Shown: positions 8,284-17,007 of the stretch, piece by piece
Position numbering within the stretch: position 1 is the first letter of the stretch
How the letters are laid out: each line of letters begins with the position of its first letter
Assembly: GCA_964549135.1 (NCBI GenBank)
Contig: CAZJUJ010000018.1
Coordinates: 1-43,032, forward strand
Length of the DNA stretch: 43,032 bases
Direction of reading: 5' to 3'
DNA from: RUG563 sp964549135
GTDB lineage: Bacteria; Bacillota; Clostridia; Christensenellales; Aristaeellaceae
Notes under the pieces: model-generated
What the model was told of the DNA's origin: nothing
What the model saw: only the letters and a program-made list of their open reading frames with translations
The model's database searches: none
Translations under genes and position numbers: made by a program

Positions 8284-9223
8284 TTTGTGTTTCCCCTCTT
8301 CCATCGCATGCTGCCGCGCTAACGGGATGGCCGCGCAGATAATCCTTGGCATTCATCCGTTTGCCGCCCGGGGCCTGCATTTCCATCACCCGCACGGCGT
8401 TTTCCCCGGCTGCTATAATCAGGCCCTCCCTGGCATCGGCCCTCAGGATTTCCCCGGGCTGCCCGGAAAGGGCGCATTCCTCCGCCCGCCAGACCTTGAT
8501 GATTTCGCCGCCCTGCCAGGAAAAGCTGGCCCCCGGCCAGGGGATCAGCCCCCGCACCCGGCAGACAATCTCCCGGGCGGTCATATGCCAGTCAATCTCC
8601 CCCATTTCCTTTTTGAGCATGGGGAAATAGCTCATTTCCTCTTCCTGCTGCTTCCGTCTGGGGCATTCGCCCTTTTCCAGGAGGCGAATGGTTTCAAGCA
8701 GCATTTCCGCCCCTATCGGGGCCATGCGCGCCGTCAGCTCCTCCGCATTTTCGCCGGGAAGAATATCCATCTCCCGCTGCAGAAGAATATCCCCGGTATC
8801 CACGCCCTTATCCGTCATCATGGTGGTGATGCCGGTGCGGGTTTCACCCTGGATGATTGCCCAGTTAATGGGCGCAGAGCCGCGATATTTGGGCAAAAGA
8901 GAGGAATGCACATTCACCGTGCCCAGCCGGGGAATATCCAGAATTTCCTGGGAAAGAATCTGGCCGAAGGCGGCGGTAACGCACAGATCGGGCTGGAGCG
9001 CACGCAATCTCTCCACCCCGTCCACGCGGATTTTGACCGGCTGATAAACGGGAAGGCCATATTGCAGGGCGCATTCCTTTACCGGGCTCATCTGCATTTT
9101 TTTGCCCCGGCCCTTGGGCTTATCCGGCTGCGTAAAAACCCCCGCCACCTCATATCCGTTTTCCACCAGTGCCCGAAGGCAGGGAACGCCGAATTCCGGC
9201 GTGCCAAGGAATACAATGCGCAT
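8276..9223 (-). CDS. fmt: Methionyl-tRNA formyltransferase
   Basis: Fmt transfers a formyl group from 10-formyl-THF to Met-tRNA(fMet) to make the initiator. The protein (315 residues) begins MRIVFLGTPEFGVPCL, has HSSLLPKYRGSAPINWAI with the catalytic Asn/His region (NVHSS) and the DTGDILLQ loop with the catalytic Asp, followed by the C-terminal tRNA-binding barrel. An ATG two codons earlier (9229) overlaps the def stop, but AGGAGG is seven bases upstream of 9223, so that start is preferred. def and fmt are paired in the usual way. Confidence 0.96.
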   Translation of the reverse strand: MRIVFLGTPEFGVPCLRALVENGYEVAGVFTQPDKPKGRGKKMQMSPVKECALQYGLPVYQPVKIRVDGVERLRALQPDLCVTAAFGQILSQEILDIPRLGTVNVHSSLLPKYRGSAPINWAIIQGETRTGITTMMTDKGVDTGDILLQREMDILPGENAEELTARMAPIGAEMLLETIRLLEKGECPRRKQQEEEMSYFPMLKKEMGEIDWHMTAREIVCRVRGLIPWPGASFSWQGGEIIKVWRAEECALSGQPGEILRADAREGLIIAAGENAVRVMEMQAPGGKRMNAKDYLRGHPVSAAACDGRGETQNG

Positions 9224-9225
9224 GC

Positions 9226-9687
9226 TCATTCCTCCTCATCGGGGAAAATTTCATGATCCATTTTATCCACATAGACGATGCCGTCCAGATGATCAATTTC
9301 ATGGCAGAGCGCCCGGGCCAGCAGGCCCTCCCCGGTAATTTCAATAGGCTTGCCCTTTCTATCCTGGGCGCGGACGGTCACCTTATTCGGGCGCACCACA
9401 TGGCCCTGCCGCCCCGGCACGCTCAGGCAGCCCTCCGGCCCGGCCTGCTCGCCCTCGGCGGCAATGATTTCGGGATTCACAAGCTCAATCAGCCCCTTGC
9501 CCACATCAATCACCACCACCCGGCGAAGAATGCCCACCTGAGGCGCAGCCAGGCCCACCCCATCGGCATCATACATGGTTTCCGCCATATCGCGGAGCAG
9601 AAGCCAGAGCCTGAGATCAAATTTGGCCATGGGCTTGCTGATTTTGCGCAGGGTTTCATCCCCCAGAGTAATAATTTTTCTGACCAT
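9226..9687 (-). CDS. def: Peptide deformylase
   Basis: Def removes the N-formyl group from nascent proteins, undoing the Fmt modification encoded next door. The 153-residue metalloenzyme has all three motifs: GVGLAAPQVG (43-52), EGCLSVPG with metal ligand C87, and HEIDHLDG with H129, catalytic E130 and H133. It is a short type-1-like enzyme ending in an acidic tail. AGGAGG precedes the ATG at good spacing. Fifteen bases separate it from priA. Confidence 0.96.
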   Translation of the reverse strand: MVRKIITLGDETLRKISKPMAKFDLRLWLLLRDMAETMYDADGVGLAAPQVGILRRVVVIDVGKGLIELVNPEIIAAEGEQAGPEGCLSVPGRQGHVVRPNKVTVRAQDRKGKPIEITGEGLLARALCHEIDHLDGIVYVDKMDHEIFPDEEE

Positions 9688-9702
9688 TCTTTTTTCCTCC
9701 TG

Positions 9703-11925
9703 TCAGGCAAGGGACGCCGGATTGATTTCCAACTGCACCCGGGATGGGTATTCCTCTCCCGCAATTTCCTGCATGCGGGCAAGCAATCGATCGGTATCGG
9801 GATGATTCAGCAGCTTCATCAGCACATGGGCCCTGGCCCGATCCTGAATGCGGTTAATGGGCGCTTCATCCGCCCGGATAAACAAAATGCGCCGCCACAG
9901 GGGCGTATCGGAAAATTCCGCGATGATGTGGTTTTTGATCTGCTCCGCCGTTTCTCTGGCCTGCTGCATGGAGCGATCCTCGCATAAAAAGCGGGCCATC
10001 AGCGTAAAGGGCGGATAGAGATCGCTCTTGCGCCGCTCAAATTCCTGGGCGAAATAATTGCGGTAATTCTGGGTTTTGGCGGCGGCAATGGCATAATGCT
10101 CGGGCTGGTAGGTCTGAATCACCACTTCCCCCGGCTTTTCGCCCCGCCCCGCTCTGCCCGCCACCTGCACCAGCAGCTGAAAGGTGCGCTCCGGGGCGCG
10201 ATAATCGGGAAAATTCAGCGTCAGATCGGCCATGACCGCCCCCACCAGCGTCACCTGGGGAAAATCCAGCCCCTTGGCGATCATCTGCGTGCCCAGGAGA
10301 ATCCGCGCCTGCCCGGCCCGGAAGCGATCCACCAATTCAAAATGCGCATTTTTCCCGGCGGTGGTATCCACATCCATCCTGATCACCCCGGCCCCGGGAA
10401 AGCGCTTGTTCAGTTCCTCCTCCACCTTCTGGGTGCCCGTCCCCATGGGGCGGATATAGGCGCTGCCGCAGGCGGGGCAGTTTTTCGGCATGGGCTTGAC
10501 CGCGCCGCAGTAATGGCAGCGCAGGGTCTGATCCACGCTGTGATAGGTCATGGAAACATCGCAGAAATCGCATTGGATGGTTTTTCCGCATTTGCGGCAG
10601 CAGATGGAACTGGCATACCCCCGGCGGTTGAGAAAGAGCATGGCCTGCTCGCCCTTGCCGATGCATTCCTCCAATTTCTGCGTCAGCAACCCGGAAAACA
10701 TGCTGTGGTTTCCCAGGCGCAATTCCTCCCGCATATCCACCACATGCACCATGGGCATGGGCCGGTTTTTCACCCGGTGGGGCATTTCAATCAGCGTATA
10801 ATCCCCCCGCCGGGCCATGGCATAGGAGTAAATGCTGGGGGTGGCGCTGGAGAAAAGCACCACGGCACCCTCCCTCCTGCCTCTGGAGGCAGCAATCTCC
10901 CGGGCGTCATACTGGGGAAAGCGCTCGGAAAGATAGGTCTGCTCATGCTCCTCATCCACAATGATCGCGCCCAGCTTCTCAACCGGCGCAAACACCGCCG
11001 AGCGCGCGCCGATCACAATCCGGGCCAGCCCCTTTCTGATCCTGCGCCATTCGTCAAAGCGCTCTCCGGGCGAAAGCCGGGAATGCAGCACCGCCATGGT
11101 ATCCCCAAAGCGGGAATGGAACCAGTGAATCATCTGGGGGGTGAGAACGATTTCGGGCACCAGAATGATGGCGCCCTTCCCCATTTCCAGGGCCTTGCGC
11201 ACCAGACGGATATACACCTCCGTCTTGCCCGAACCCGTAACGCCATGGAGCAGAAAGGGCTTTTCGGGCCGAAGCAGCGCGGGCAATAATTCGGAAAGCG
11301 CCTCCTCCTGCTCCGGCGTCAGCACGGGATCAGGCGGCGCATCCACCCTGCCGTAAAAGGGAGAGCGCAGGCATTCCTGCTCCACAATCTCCGCCATTTC
11401 CCGCTTGACCAGCTCATTAAGCGGCTCCCGCACATTGCGGATCATGCCCCGAAGCTCCTCCAGGGAATGATACTGCCCATCGGAGAGCAGCGTAATGAGC
11501 AGCCGCCTCCGGGCCGCCCGGCCCTGCTTTTCAATCGCCTCGTCGATCCGATCCTGCGGGATCGTCAGCCGGGCGTATTCCTCTGTTTTTACCTTGACCC
11601 TGCCGCCGCGCATTTCGGCGGGCAGCATCAGCCGCAGGGCCTCGCAAAGCGGGCAATGACATTTTTCCCGGATTTCCCAGGCCAGATCCATCAGCTGCGG
11701 CAGCAGGGCGGGATAATCCTCCAGCGCCGCCAGCACGGGCCTGATCCGCCGCTCATCGTAATCCGCCTGCTCCTTGAGGCGAATCACGAAGCCCTCCTTT
11801 TCCCGGGGGCCAAAGGGCACGCGCACCCGCATGCCGGGCAGAAGGGAAAGTCCATCGGGAACGGAATAGGTAAATACGCGATCCACCTGCTCAGAGGCGA
11901 TATCCACGATGATCTCCGCGTACAC
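9703..11925 (-). CDS. priA: Primosomal protein N' (replication restart helicase)
   Basis: PriA recognises stalled or repaired forks and reloads the replicative helicase. The 740-residue protein has the N-terminal 3'-DNA-binding domain (FTYSVPDGL, VRVPFG), the Walker A GVTGSGKT (228-235), DEEHE, and a paired zinc site in the helicase domain (CCRKCGKTIQCDFCD and CHYCGAVKPMPKNCPACG). It ends with the GRAGRGEKPG helicase motif and a C-terminal domain. The start codon is GTG at 11925, with GGGAGG upstream; no ATG fits the family N-terminus. Confidence 0.95.
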   Translation of the reverse strand: MYAEIIVDIASEQVDRVFTYSVPDGLSLLPGMRVRVPFGPREKEGFVIRLKEQADYDERRIRPVLAALEDYPALLPQLMDLAWEIREKCHCPLCEALRLMLPAEMRGGRVKVKTEEYARLTIPQDRIDEAIEKQGRAARRRLLITLLSDGQYHSLEELRGMIRNVREPLNELVKREMAEIVEQECLRSPFYGRVDAPPDPVLTPEQEEALSELLPALLRPEKPFLLHGVTGSGKTEVYIRLVRKALEMGKGAIILVPEIVLTPQMIHWFHSRFGDTMAVLHSRLSPGERFDEWRRIRKGLARIVIGARSAVFAPVEKLGAIIVDEEHEQTYLSERFPQYDAREIAASRGRREGAVVLFSSATPSIYSYAMARRGDYTLIEMPHRVKNRPMPMVHVVDMREELRLGNHSMFSGLLTQKLEECIGKGEQAMLFLNRRGYASSICCRKCGKTIQCDFCDVSMTYHSVDQTLRCHYCGAVKPMPKNCPACGSAYIRPMGTGTQKVEEELNKRFPGAGVIRMDVDTTAGKNAHFELVDRFRAGQARILLGTQMIAKGLDFPQVTLVGAVMADLTLNFPDYRAPERTFQLLVQVAGRAGRGEKPGEVVIQTYQPEHYAIAAAKTQNYRNYFAQEFERRKSDLYPPFTLMARFLCEDRSMQQARETAEQIKNHIIAEFSDTPLWRRILFIRADEAPINRIQDRARAHVLMKLLNHPDTDRLLARMQEIAGEEYPSRVQLEINPASLA

Positions 11926-11945
11926 CCTTTTCCCTCCCTTACCGG

Positions 11946-13145
11946 CTAATTTCTCATTTGCATCACGCGGCTGAGCAATTCATCCGCCACCTGGCGCTTG
12001 GGCATGCAGGGCAGGCTTTCCATGCCCGCCTTGGTTACAAAGGTAACGATGTTGGTATCCACATCAAAGCCCGCCCCGGGCGCGGTCACATCATTGGCCA
12101 CGATCATATCCAGATTCTTTTTTTCCAGCTTGCCCTGGGCGTTTTCAAGCACGTCATTGGTTTCGGCGGCAAAGCCGATCAGCGTCTGCCCCTGCTTTTT
12201 CATCTGCCCCACGGCCTGCGCCACATCGGGGGTCTGCCTGAGGGTGAGGGTCAGGCAGCCGTCCCCCTGCTTTTTGATCTTCTGCCGGGCCGCCTCTTCC
12301 GGGGTGAAATCGGCGGGGGCAGCCGCCTGGATAATAATATCCTGCTGCCCGCAGCGCTTCATCATTTCATCGTAGAGATCCTGGGTGGAAAGAATCGGCA
12401 CAGTTTCCACGCCCCTGGGCGCGGCAAGCTGAACGGGCCCGGTCACCAGCGTTACCCTGGCGCCCCGGGCGGCGGCGGCCTCCGCAATGGCATAGCCCAT
12501 CCTGCCGCTGGAGCGATTGGTGATGTACCGCACGGGATCCAGCTTTTCCTGGGTGGGCCCGGCGGTCACCAGCAAATGCAGCCCCGCCATATCCTGCCGC
12601 TTCGTCAGCAGCCTTTCCGCCGCTTCAAAAATATCCTTTGCCTCGCTCATGCGCCCTGCGCCGCTGTCGCCGCAGGCCAGATAGCCGCCCTCCGGGCCGA
12701 TAAAATGCACGCCCCGGCGGCGCAGCGTATCCGCATTCTCCTTAGTGGCGATGTTTTCCCACATGCCCGTATTCATGGCCGGGGCCAGAAGAATCGGGGC
12801 GCGGGTGGCCAGCACGGTGGTGGAAAGCATATCATCGGCAATGCCGCAGGCCATCTTGGCCATGATATTTGCGGTGGCCGGGGCGATGATGAACAGCTCG
12901 GCCCGCTTGGCCAGGGCCACATGCTCCACCTCCCAGGTGTCGGGACGCTTAAAGGTATCCGTCACCACCGGGTGATTGGACAGGGTGTCAAAGGTCAGGG
13001 GAGAAACGAATTCGCAGGCGTTTTTCGTCATGATCACATACACCTGCGCGCCGCTTTTGCGCAGACGGGAGCAAAGCTCGCATGCCTTATAGGCCGCGAT
13101 GCCCCCCGTCACCCCCAGCACCACATTCTTTCCTTCCAGCGGCAT
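11946..13145 (-). CDS. coaBC: Bifunctional phosphopantothenoylcysteine decarboxylase/synthase
   Basis: CoaBC joins 4'-phosphopantothenate to cysteine (CoaB) and decarboxylates the product (CoaC) in coenzyme A synthesis. The N-terminal flavoprotein half carries VTGGIAAYK, catalytic H75 (VEHVALAK), the PAMN motif (122-125) and the substrate-loop Cys C158 in LACGDSGAGRM. The CoaB half follows with VTAGPTQEKLDPVRYITN and IGFAAET. An in-frame ATG at 13166 lies inside rpoZ; 13145 is preferred because TGAGGA lies before it and the family begins there. The protein is 399 residues, a normal length. Confidence 0.95.
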   Translation of the reverse strand: MPLEGKNVVLGVTGGIAAYKACELCSRLRKSGAQVYVIMTKNACEFVSPLTFDTLSNHPVVTDTFKRPDTWEVEHVALAKRAELFIIAPATANIMAKMACGIADDMLSTTVLATRAPILLAPAMNTGMWENIATKENADTLRRRGVHFIGPEGGYLACGDSGAGRMSEAKDIFEAAERLLTKRQDMAGLHLLVTAGPTQEKLDPVRYITNRSSGRMGYAIAEAAAARGARVTLVTGPVQLAAPRGVETVPILSTQDLYDEMMKRCGQQDIIIQAAAPADFTPEEAARQKIKKQGDGCLTLTLRQTPDVAQAVGQMKKQGQTLIGFAAETNDVLENAQGKLEKKNLDMIVANDVTAPGAGFDVDTNIVTFVTKAGMESLPCMPKRQVADELLSRVMQMRN

Positions 13146-13152
13146 GGTTTCC

Positions 13153-13368
13153 TCAGCCCTCTTCATCTTCCAGATTGCGGCGATAGGTCAGCAGACCGCG
13201 ATTGATTTCATCCACCGCGATGGAAACGGGCTTCATATCCTTGGGATCGATCAGGGGCTGCGCGCCGCCCACCAATTCCCGGGCGCGCTTGGCGCTCTCC
13301 ACCACCAGGGTATACCGGCAATCCACCTTTTCGCAAAGCTCCACAATACCGGGTTTATTCACAGCCAT
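13153..13368 (-). CDS. rpoZ: DNA-directed RNA polymerase omega subunit
   Basis: Omega helps fold and assemble the beta' subunit of RNA polymerase. The 71-residue protein has the conserved opening around DCRYTLVVESAKRARELV and the VSIAVDEINRGLL helix, ending in an acidic tail. AGGAGG precedes the ATG. It sits between gmk and coaBC, the standard location in Firmicutes and many other bacteria. Confidence 0.95.
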   Translation of the reverse strand: MAVNKPGIVELCEKVDCRYTLVVESAKRARELVGGAQPLIDPKDMKPVSIAVDEINRGLLTYRRNLEDEEG

Positions 13369-13401
13369 GATTCTTTTCCTCCTGTTTCTTTTTCGTTTTG
13401 A

Positions 13402-14001
13402 TTATTCAATCACCGGGAAATACCGGGTTGTCCGCTGCTTTTCCGCCTCGATAATGGCGGATATCTGATGATAGGCAAGCTCCAGATCATCATTGACCAC
13501 GGCATACTGATACCGATGCATCTGCTCGATTTCGCCCCTGGCATTGCCAAGCCGGCGCTCGATTTCCCTGGGATCATCGGTATTTCTGGTATGCAGCCGC
13601 ACCCGAAGAGCGGCATAGGAAGGAGGCAGAATGAAAATGGATACGCAGTCGGGCCGCTGGCGCATAACCTCTTTGGCGCCCTGGGGATCAATATCCAATA
13701 CCACGTTCAGCCCCTGCTCCATCAGCTTTTCCACCTGGGATTTCAGCGTGCCGTAGCGATGGCCGTGAACGGTGGCATGCTCCAGAAAGGCATCCTCCTC
13801 AAGCAGCTGATCATACTGTTCCTCGGTCATGAAATGATAATGCACGCCGTCGATTTCGGTTTCCCGCCGGTAGCGGGTGGTGGCGCTGACCGAAAAGGTC
13901 AGGCTGGGGTCCTCCGCCAGCAGCTTTTCGCAGATCGTGCCCTTGCCCGTGCCCGAGGGGCCGGAAATCACGATCAGCATGCCCTTTCTCTCTTCCCTCA
14001 T
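13402..14001 (-). CDS. gmk: Guanylate kinase
   Basis: Gmk phosphorylates GMP to GDP with ATP. The P-loop GPSGTGKGT lies at residues 14-22, followed by the GMP-binding segment SATTRYRRETEIDGVHYHF and the DIDPQGA motif. Length (199) is typical. The ATG overlaps the remA stop by four bases and has AGAGGGG upstream. Confidence 0.96.
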   Translation of the reverse strand: MREERKGMLIVISGPSGTGKGTICEKLLAEDPSLTFSVSATTRYRRETEIDGVHYHFMTEEQYDQLLEEDAFLEHATVHGHRYGTLKSQVEKLMEQGLNVVLDIDPQGAKEVMRQRPDCVSIFILPPSYAALRVRLHTRNTDDPREIERRLGNARGEIEQMHRYQYAVVNDDLELAYHQISAIIEAEKQRTTRYFPVIE

Positions 14002-14255
14002 TTGCTCTTCCCCTCTTCTGTATCATTTTGCAGCCGCCCGCCGATGGTTTCCGGCTGCAGGGCGGATAAAACGATATGCCCGCTGTCCATCAGCAGCACA
14101 GCCCGGGTGCGCCGGCCGGCGGTGCCATCCACCAGCTTGCCCGCGTCCCGCGCCTCCTGCACCATGCGCTTGACCGGGGCCGAATCCGGGCCGATCACCG
14201 CAATGATCCGCCCGGCGGTCACCATATTGCCAAAGCCGATATTCAGAAGCTTCAT
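13998..14255 (-). CDS. remA: RemA-family DNA-binding regulator (DUF370)
   Basis: RemA in Bacillus is an oligomeric DNA-binding protein that activates biofilm-matrix and osmoprotection genes. The 85-residue product has the family signature LLNIGFGNMVTAGRIIAV, then SAPVKRMVQEARD and GRRTRAVLLMDSGH. The remA-gmk-rpoZ order is conserved across Firmicutes, also in species without a Bacillus-type matrix, so the role here is not certain. Confidence 0.93.
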   Translation of the reverse strand: MKLLNIGFGNMVTAGRIIAVIGPDSAPVKRMVQEARDAGKLVDGTAGRRTRAVLLMDSGHIVLSALQPETIGGRLQNDTEEGKSK

Positions 14256-14261
14256 CCGCCG

Positions 14262-15134
14262 TCACTCCACATTCTGCACCTGCTCGCGCAGCTTTTCAAT
14301 TTCGCTCTTGGCCTCCACCACCAGCCGGGTAATCGCGGCATCAGAGGCCTTGGAGCCGATGGTGTTGACCTCCCGGTTCAGCTCCTGGGTCAGAAAATCC
14401 AGCCGTCTGCCCGTTTCGCCCGCCTGCTTCATGGTTTCCTGCATCTGGGCGATATGGGAAAGCAGCCGGGATAGCTCCTCATCAATGGCGCAGCGATCGG
14501 CCATGAGGGCCACCTCCTGGGCCAGGCGCTGCTCATCGATTTCCTGAACGCCCAGTTCCTTCAGCCGCTGCGTCAGCTTTTCCTGATAATTCCTCGGCAC
14601 CCTGGGCGCAAGGACGGCAATTTCATCCCGGCAGCGCGAAACCTGGGCAAGATGGAAGGAAAGATCCTCATAAAGCGCACTTCCTTCCTTTTCCCGCATC
14701 TGCTTTACATCGTCAAGGGCCAGCTTCAGCGTATCCATAAGCAGCGAAAGCACGGCCTCCTGATCCTCTTCGCATACGGTCACATTCAGCACATCGGGCT
14801 GGGCCGCAATAAAGGAAAGCATCCCCCCCTGCTTTTCCCCCATCTGCCGGGCCATTTCCGTAAGCGCCCGCCGGTATTGCTCCGCCAGCGCCAGATCGGC
14901 CCGCACCTCCCGGGCATCAGCCCGCAAATTCAGATAGGTGATATTCAAATCCACATGCCCGCGCCGGAGCGAAGCGGATATCATCTTGCGCACCGCATCC
15001 TCGGCAAAGGAAAGCGACCGGGGCAGCCGACAGGAAATATCCAGAAAGCGATGATTCACGGTCTTGATTTCCACCGTCATCTCCCGTCCGTCCCGGCTGC
15101 ATTGCCGCCGTCCATACCCTGTCATGCTCTGCAT
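14262..15134 (-). CDS. yicC: YicC-family endoribonuclease
   Basis: YicC proteins are stress-linked endoribonucleases. The 290-residue protein opens with MQSMTGYGRR and VEIKTVNHRFLDI, both family hallmarks, and ends with the conserved REVNTIGSKASD and EIEKLREQVQNVE. An ATG 21 codons upstream is open, but AAAGGAGGG before 15134 and the position of the promoter fix the start. It heads the 15-gene run, with six bases to remA. Confidence 0.93.
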   Translation of the reverse strand: MQSMTGYGRRQCSRDGREMTVEIKTVNHRFLDISCRLPRSLSFAEDAVRKMISASLRRGHVDLNITYLNLRADAREVRADLALAEQYRRALTEMARQMGEKQGGMLSFIAAQPDVLNVTVCEEDQEAVLSLLMDTLKLALDDVKQMREKEGSALYEDLSFHLAQVSRCRDEIAVLAPRVPRNYQEKLTQRLKELGVQEIDEQRLAQEVALMADRCAIDEELSRLLSHIAQMQETMKQAGETGRRLDFLTQELNREVNTIGSKASDAAITRLVVEAKSEIEKLREQVQNVE

Positions 15135-15161
15135 GGAAAAAATCCCTCCTTTAACCCATAA

Positions 15162-15191
15162 ATTATAGCACACTTTCCTTCTCCCTGAAAA
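15162..15191 (-). promoter_or_regulatory. Extended -10 promoter for the yicC-ksgA operon
   Basis: On the minus strand TGC-TATAAT (an extended -10) lies 27 bases upstream of the yicC start, with TTTTCA 18 bases further up as a poor -35. This is the only clear promoter seen for the 14-kb downstream run, although internal promoters cannot be excluded. Confidence 0.7.
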
Positions 15192-15266
15192 GCCCAAATT
15201 TGCTGTTTATGAAAATCTTCTTCATTTTACAGAAAATGGGCAGGGGAACGAATGGGGGATTATTTT

Positions 15267-15530
15267 CGGGAGAATGCTTTTGCGTCAAAAGCACCCTCTC
15301 GCACCCTCCCGAAAACCGGCTCTTAATGATTCATGGAGAGATAGAAGCAAATTGGATGCCAGTGAAGCAAAAGAGAAGTAGTTGTAAGAAACAAAACAGC
15401 AACGCCTCTGCCAAACGCGGAAGCATTGCTGTTATGTTATCTGTTGCTATTCTTTTTGCTGATCTGGCATTCAACTTGGCGAAATTCACCCATGCTCCAT
15501 CCAGAGCCGGTTTTCGGAGGGGGCGCGGGG
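15267..15530. repeat. Palindromic MITE-like repeat, copy A
   Basis: A left hairpin (15267-15301; arms ending TTTTG and CAAAA around the loop CGT) is followed by the arm CCGAAAACCGGCTCT (15309-15323), which is inverted at the right end (15503-15517). The interior is also palindromic: GATGCCAG (about 15355) pairs with CTGGCATTC (about 15464), and AACAGCAACGC with GCATTGCTGTT. The right 33 bases (15498-15530) are identical to copy C at 42845-42877. There is no coding capacity, so a non-autonomous mobile element is the best reading. It accounts for most of the non-coding stretch between yicC and the AraC relic. Confidence 0.8.
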
Positions 15531-15549
15531 AAAAAAGGGAGGATTTCAA

Positions 15550-15578
15550 TTGCCTGTCCGTCTTTTCTGTGCTATACT
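15550..15578 (+). promoter_or_regulatory. Promoter upstream of AraC relic and DMT transporter
   Basis: TTGCCT, a 17-base spacer and TATACT, with the extended -10 TGC. It lies just right of repeat copy A. It once served the AraC-type gene and may now drive the transporter through a long leader made of the relic. Confidence 0.55.
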
Positions 15579-15588
15579 GAATCTGCAT

Positions 15589-15927
15589 GCAAAAAAGGCT
15601 CTCACCAAAGAAAGGATGATTTTCTGCGTCCGAATCGCGGATCATTATCCCCGCGGCATTTTCGTGTATGAGATTGCCCGCTTCATCGGCATTAACCGCA
15701 GCAATCTCTGCCGCTGCTTTATCCCCTGCCCGGTATCTCCATGCTTACCGGCAGAAAAAGGCGGCGGAAATGAAGGAGAGAGAATCGCTCTCCATCCATA
15801 AAATCGCCCTGTCACGGGTTTTAATGATGCATCCCATTTTTCCACGGTCTTTTCGCCGCGCTTTTGCATGCAGCCGGGAGCATACCGAAAAATGTGCCTG
15901 AAAAAGGCAGACAAAGGAGAAGAATGA
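15589..15927 (+). pseudogene. AraC-family regulator relic (HTH domain only, frameshifted)
   Basis: Three segments line up with the C-terminal double HTH of AraC regulators, but in alternating frames. In frame 1, ADHYPRGIFVYEIARFIGIN followed by RSNLCRCF is the first HTH. In frame 2, LHAYRQKKAAE, LSIHKIALS and RSFRRAFACS match the linker helix and second HTH. Frame 1 then resumes with PGAYRKMCLKKADKGEE and a stop at 15927. Two indels therefore disrupt it, and the N-terminal ligand domain is missing. The stop overlaps the region where the DMT transporter starts, suggesting a former regulator-transporter pair. Confidence 0.7.
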
Positions 15928-15929
15928 TC

Positions 15930-16835
15930 ATGGATTATGTACTGATGATGGCATCCGTATGCTTTGCCGTATGCAATAATTGCCTGCTGCATCGCCTGCC
16001 CGCCTCCTCCTTCCGCACGCCGGGAGACATCTATTATTACAACGCAGGGGTAAATGGCGGCTGGGTGCTGCTGATGCTTGTCTGGTGCCTGATTTCCGGG
16101 GATTTCAGCTTCAGCGCCGCTTCCATCCTCTACGGCGTGGTATATGGCGTGCTGCTGGTGATGTTTCTTCTTTCCAAATCCCTGTCCATGGCGGAGGGGC
16201 CCGTGGCGCTGACGACGCTGCTGGGCTGCTCCTCCTTCGTGATCTGCACCGTCTTTGGCGCGCTCTATGCCCATGAAACCATCAATATCTTCCAGATCAT
16301 CGGCATGATCGTGCTTTTTATCGGCATGATTCTCTGCTCCAATCCCAAGAAGAGCGATCAGCCCCTGACGGCGCGCTGGCTGATCTACGTCATTCTCTTT
16401 ATCGTTGCCGGCGGCCTCTGCGGTATTCTCTTTAAGGTCTTTGCTCAGAGCGGTTCCGGTCATATGGCCAACAGCATGATGCTCTCCGCCTCCGTTACCG
16501 CCTCACTCCTCTTTTTTATCCTGAGCCATCTGATCAATCGCCGCGCCCATGCGCCCCGCCCGGGCATTTCCAAAGACGCCCGCCGCTCCATGATTTTCTG
16601 CAGCATCGCCAGCTGCATCTATATCCGATTGAATATTACCCTTTCCGCCGTCATTCCCAGCGCCGTTTTCTTTCCGGTGTTCAATGGCTGCGTGATCCTG
16701 CTGGCCACGCTGATGGGCGTGGTACTCTTTAAGGAGCATCTGCGCCGCATCCAGGTAACGGGCATCATTCTGGGGATGATCGCCATCATTCTCAATGGCT
16801 GCGGCACGGTGCTGATGCAGCTGTTGGGGCTGTAA
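15930..16835 (+). CDS. DMT-superfamily (EamA-like) transporter
   Basis: A 301-residue, very hydrophobic protein with about ten membrane segments arranged as two similar halves, the layout of drug/metabolite transporters. Near the end of the first half it has LYAHETINIFQIIGMIVLFIG, and at the end of the second LFKEHLRRIQVTGIILGMIA, the matching EamA-repeat signature (a helix entering with a charged E/H turn). The substrate cannot be told. The start at 15930 is chosen because AAAGGAG lies 10 bases upstream; an ATG two codons earlier is too close. The AraC relic just upstream may have been its regulator. Confidence 0.8.
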   Translation: MDYVLMMASVCFAVCNNCLLHRLPASSFRTPGDIYYYNAGVNGGWVLLMLVWCLISGDFSFSAASILYGVVYGVLLVMFLLSKSLSMAEGPVALTTLLGCSSFVICTVFGALYAHETINIFQIIGMIVLFIGMILCSNPKKSDQPLTARWLIYVILFIVAGGLCGILFKVFAQSGSGHMANSMMLSASVTASLLFFILSHLINRRAHAPRPGISKDARRSMIFCSIASCIYIRLNITLSAVIPSAVFFPVFNGCVILLATLMGVVLFKEHLRRIQVTGIILGMIAIILNGCGTVLMQLLGL

Positions 16836-16964
16836 CGCCGCCCCCTTCGGGATTCAGGCGGATGGGTTCATCAGCGCATGCATCAAAAACAAAAAAACGA
16901 GAAAAAACGAGTAATTCTTTAAAATCGCTTAAAATAATAAGAAAAATCGCAGAACGCTCCGGAA

Positions 16965-17007
16965 ATTGACCATCTTTGACTAAATAATAGTTTGACCTTC
17001 TTTGATC
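16965..17007 (+). promoter_or_regulatory. Tandem CtsR operators upstream of hsp20
   Basis: Two heptamer direct repeats with 3-base spacers occur: ATTGACC-ATC-TTTGACT (16965-16981) and TTTGACC-TTC-TTTGATC (16991-17007). Read on the other strand they match the CtsR consensus RGTCAAA-NAN-RGTCAAA with one mismatch each. The second overlaps the -35 element, the right place for repression. Confidence 0.8.

Noticed and set aside
15331..15645. Minus-strand reading frame of about 104 codons inside repeat copy A
   Set aside because: It follows the palindrome arms (RKPALDGAW and similar peptides appear on both strands of both copies) and has no ribosome binding site; a by-product of the repeat.
15645..16463. 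Long His/Asp-rich minus-strand frame over the DMT gene
   Set aside because: Low-complexity antisense reading of a membrane protein; the plus-strand gene has the family repeats and a ribosome binding site.
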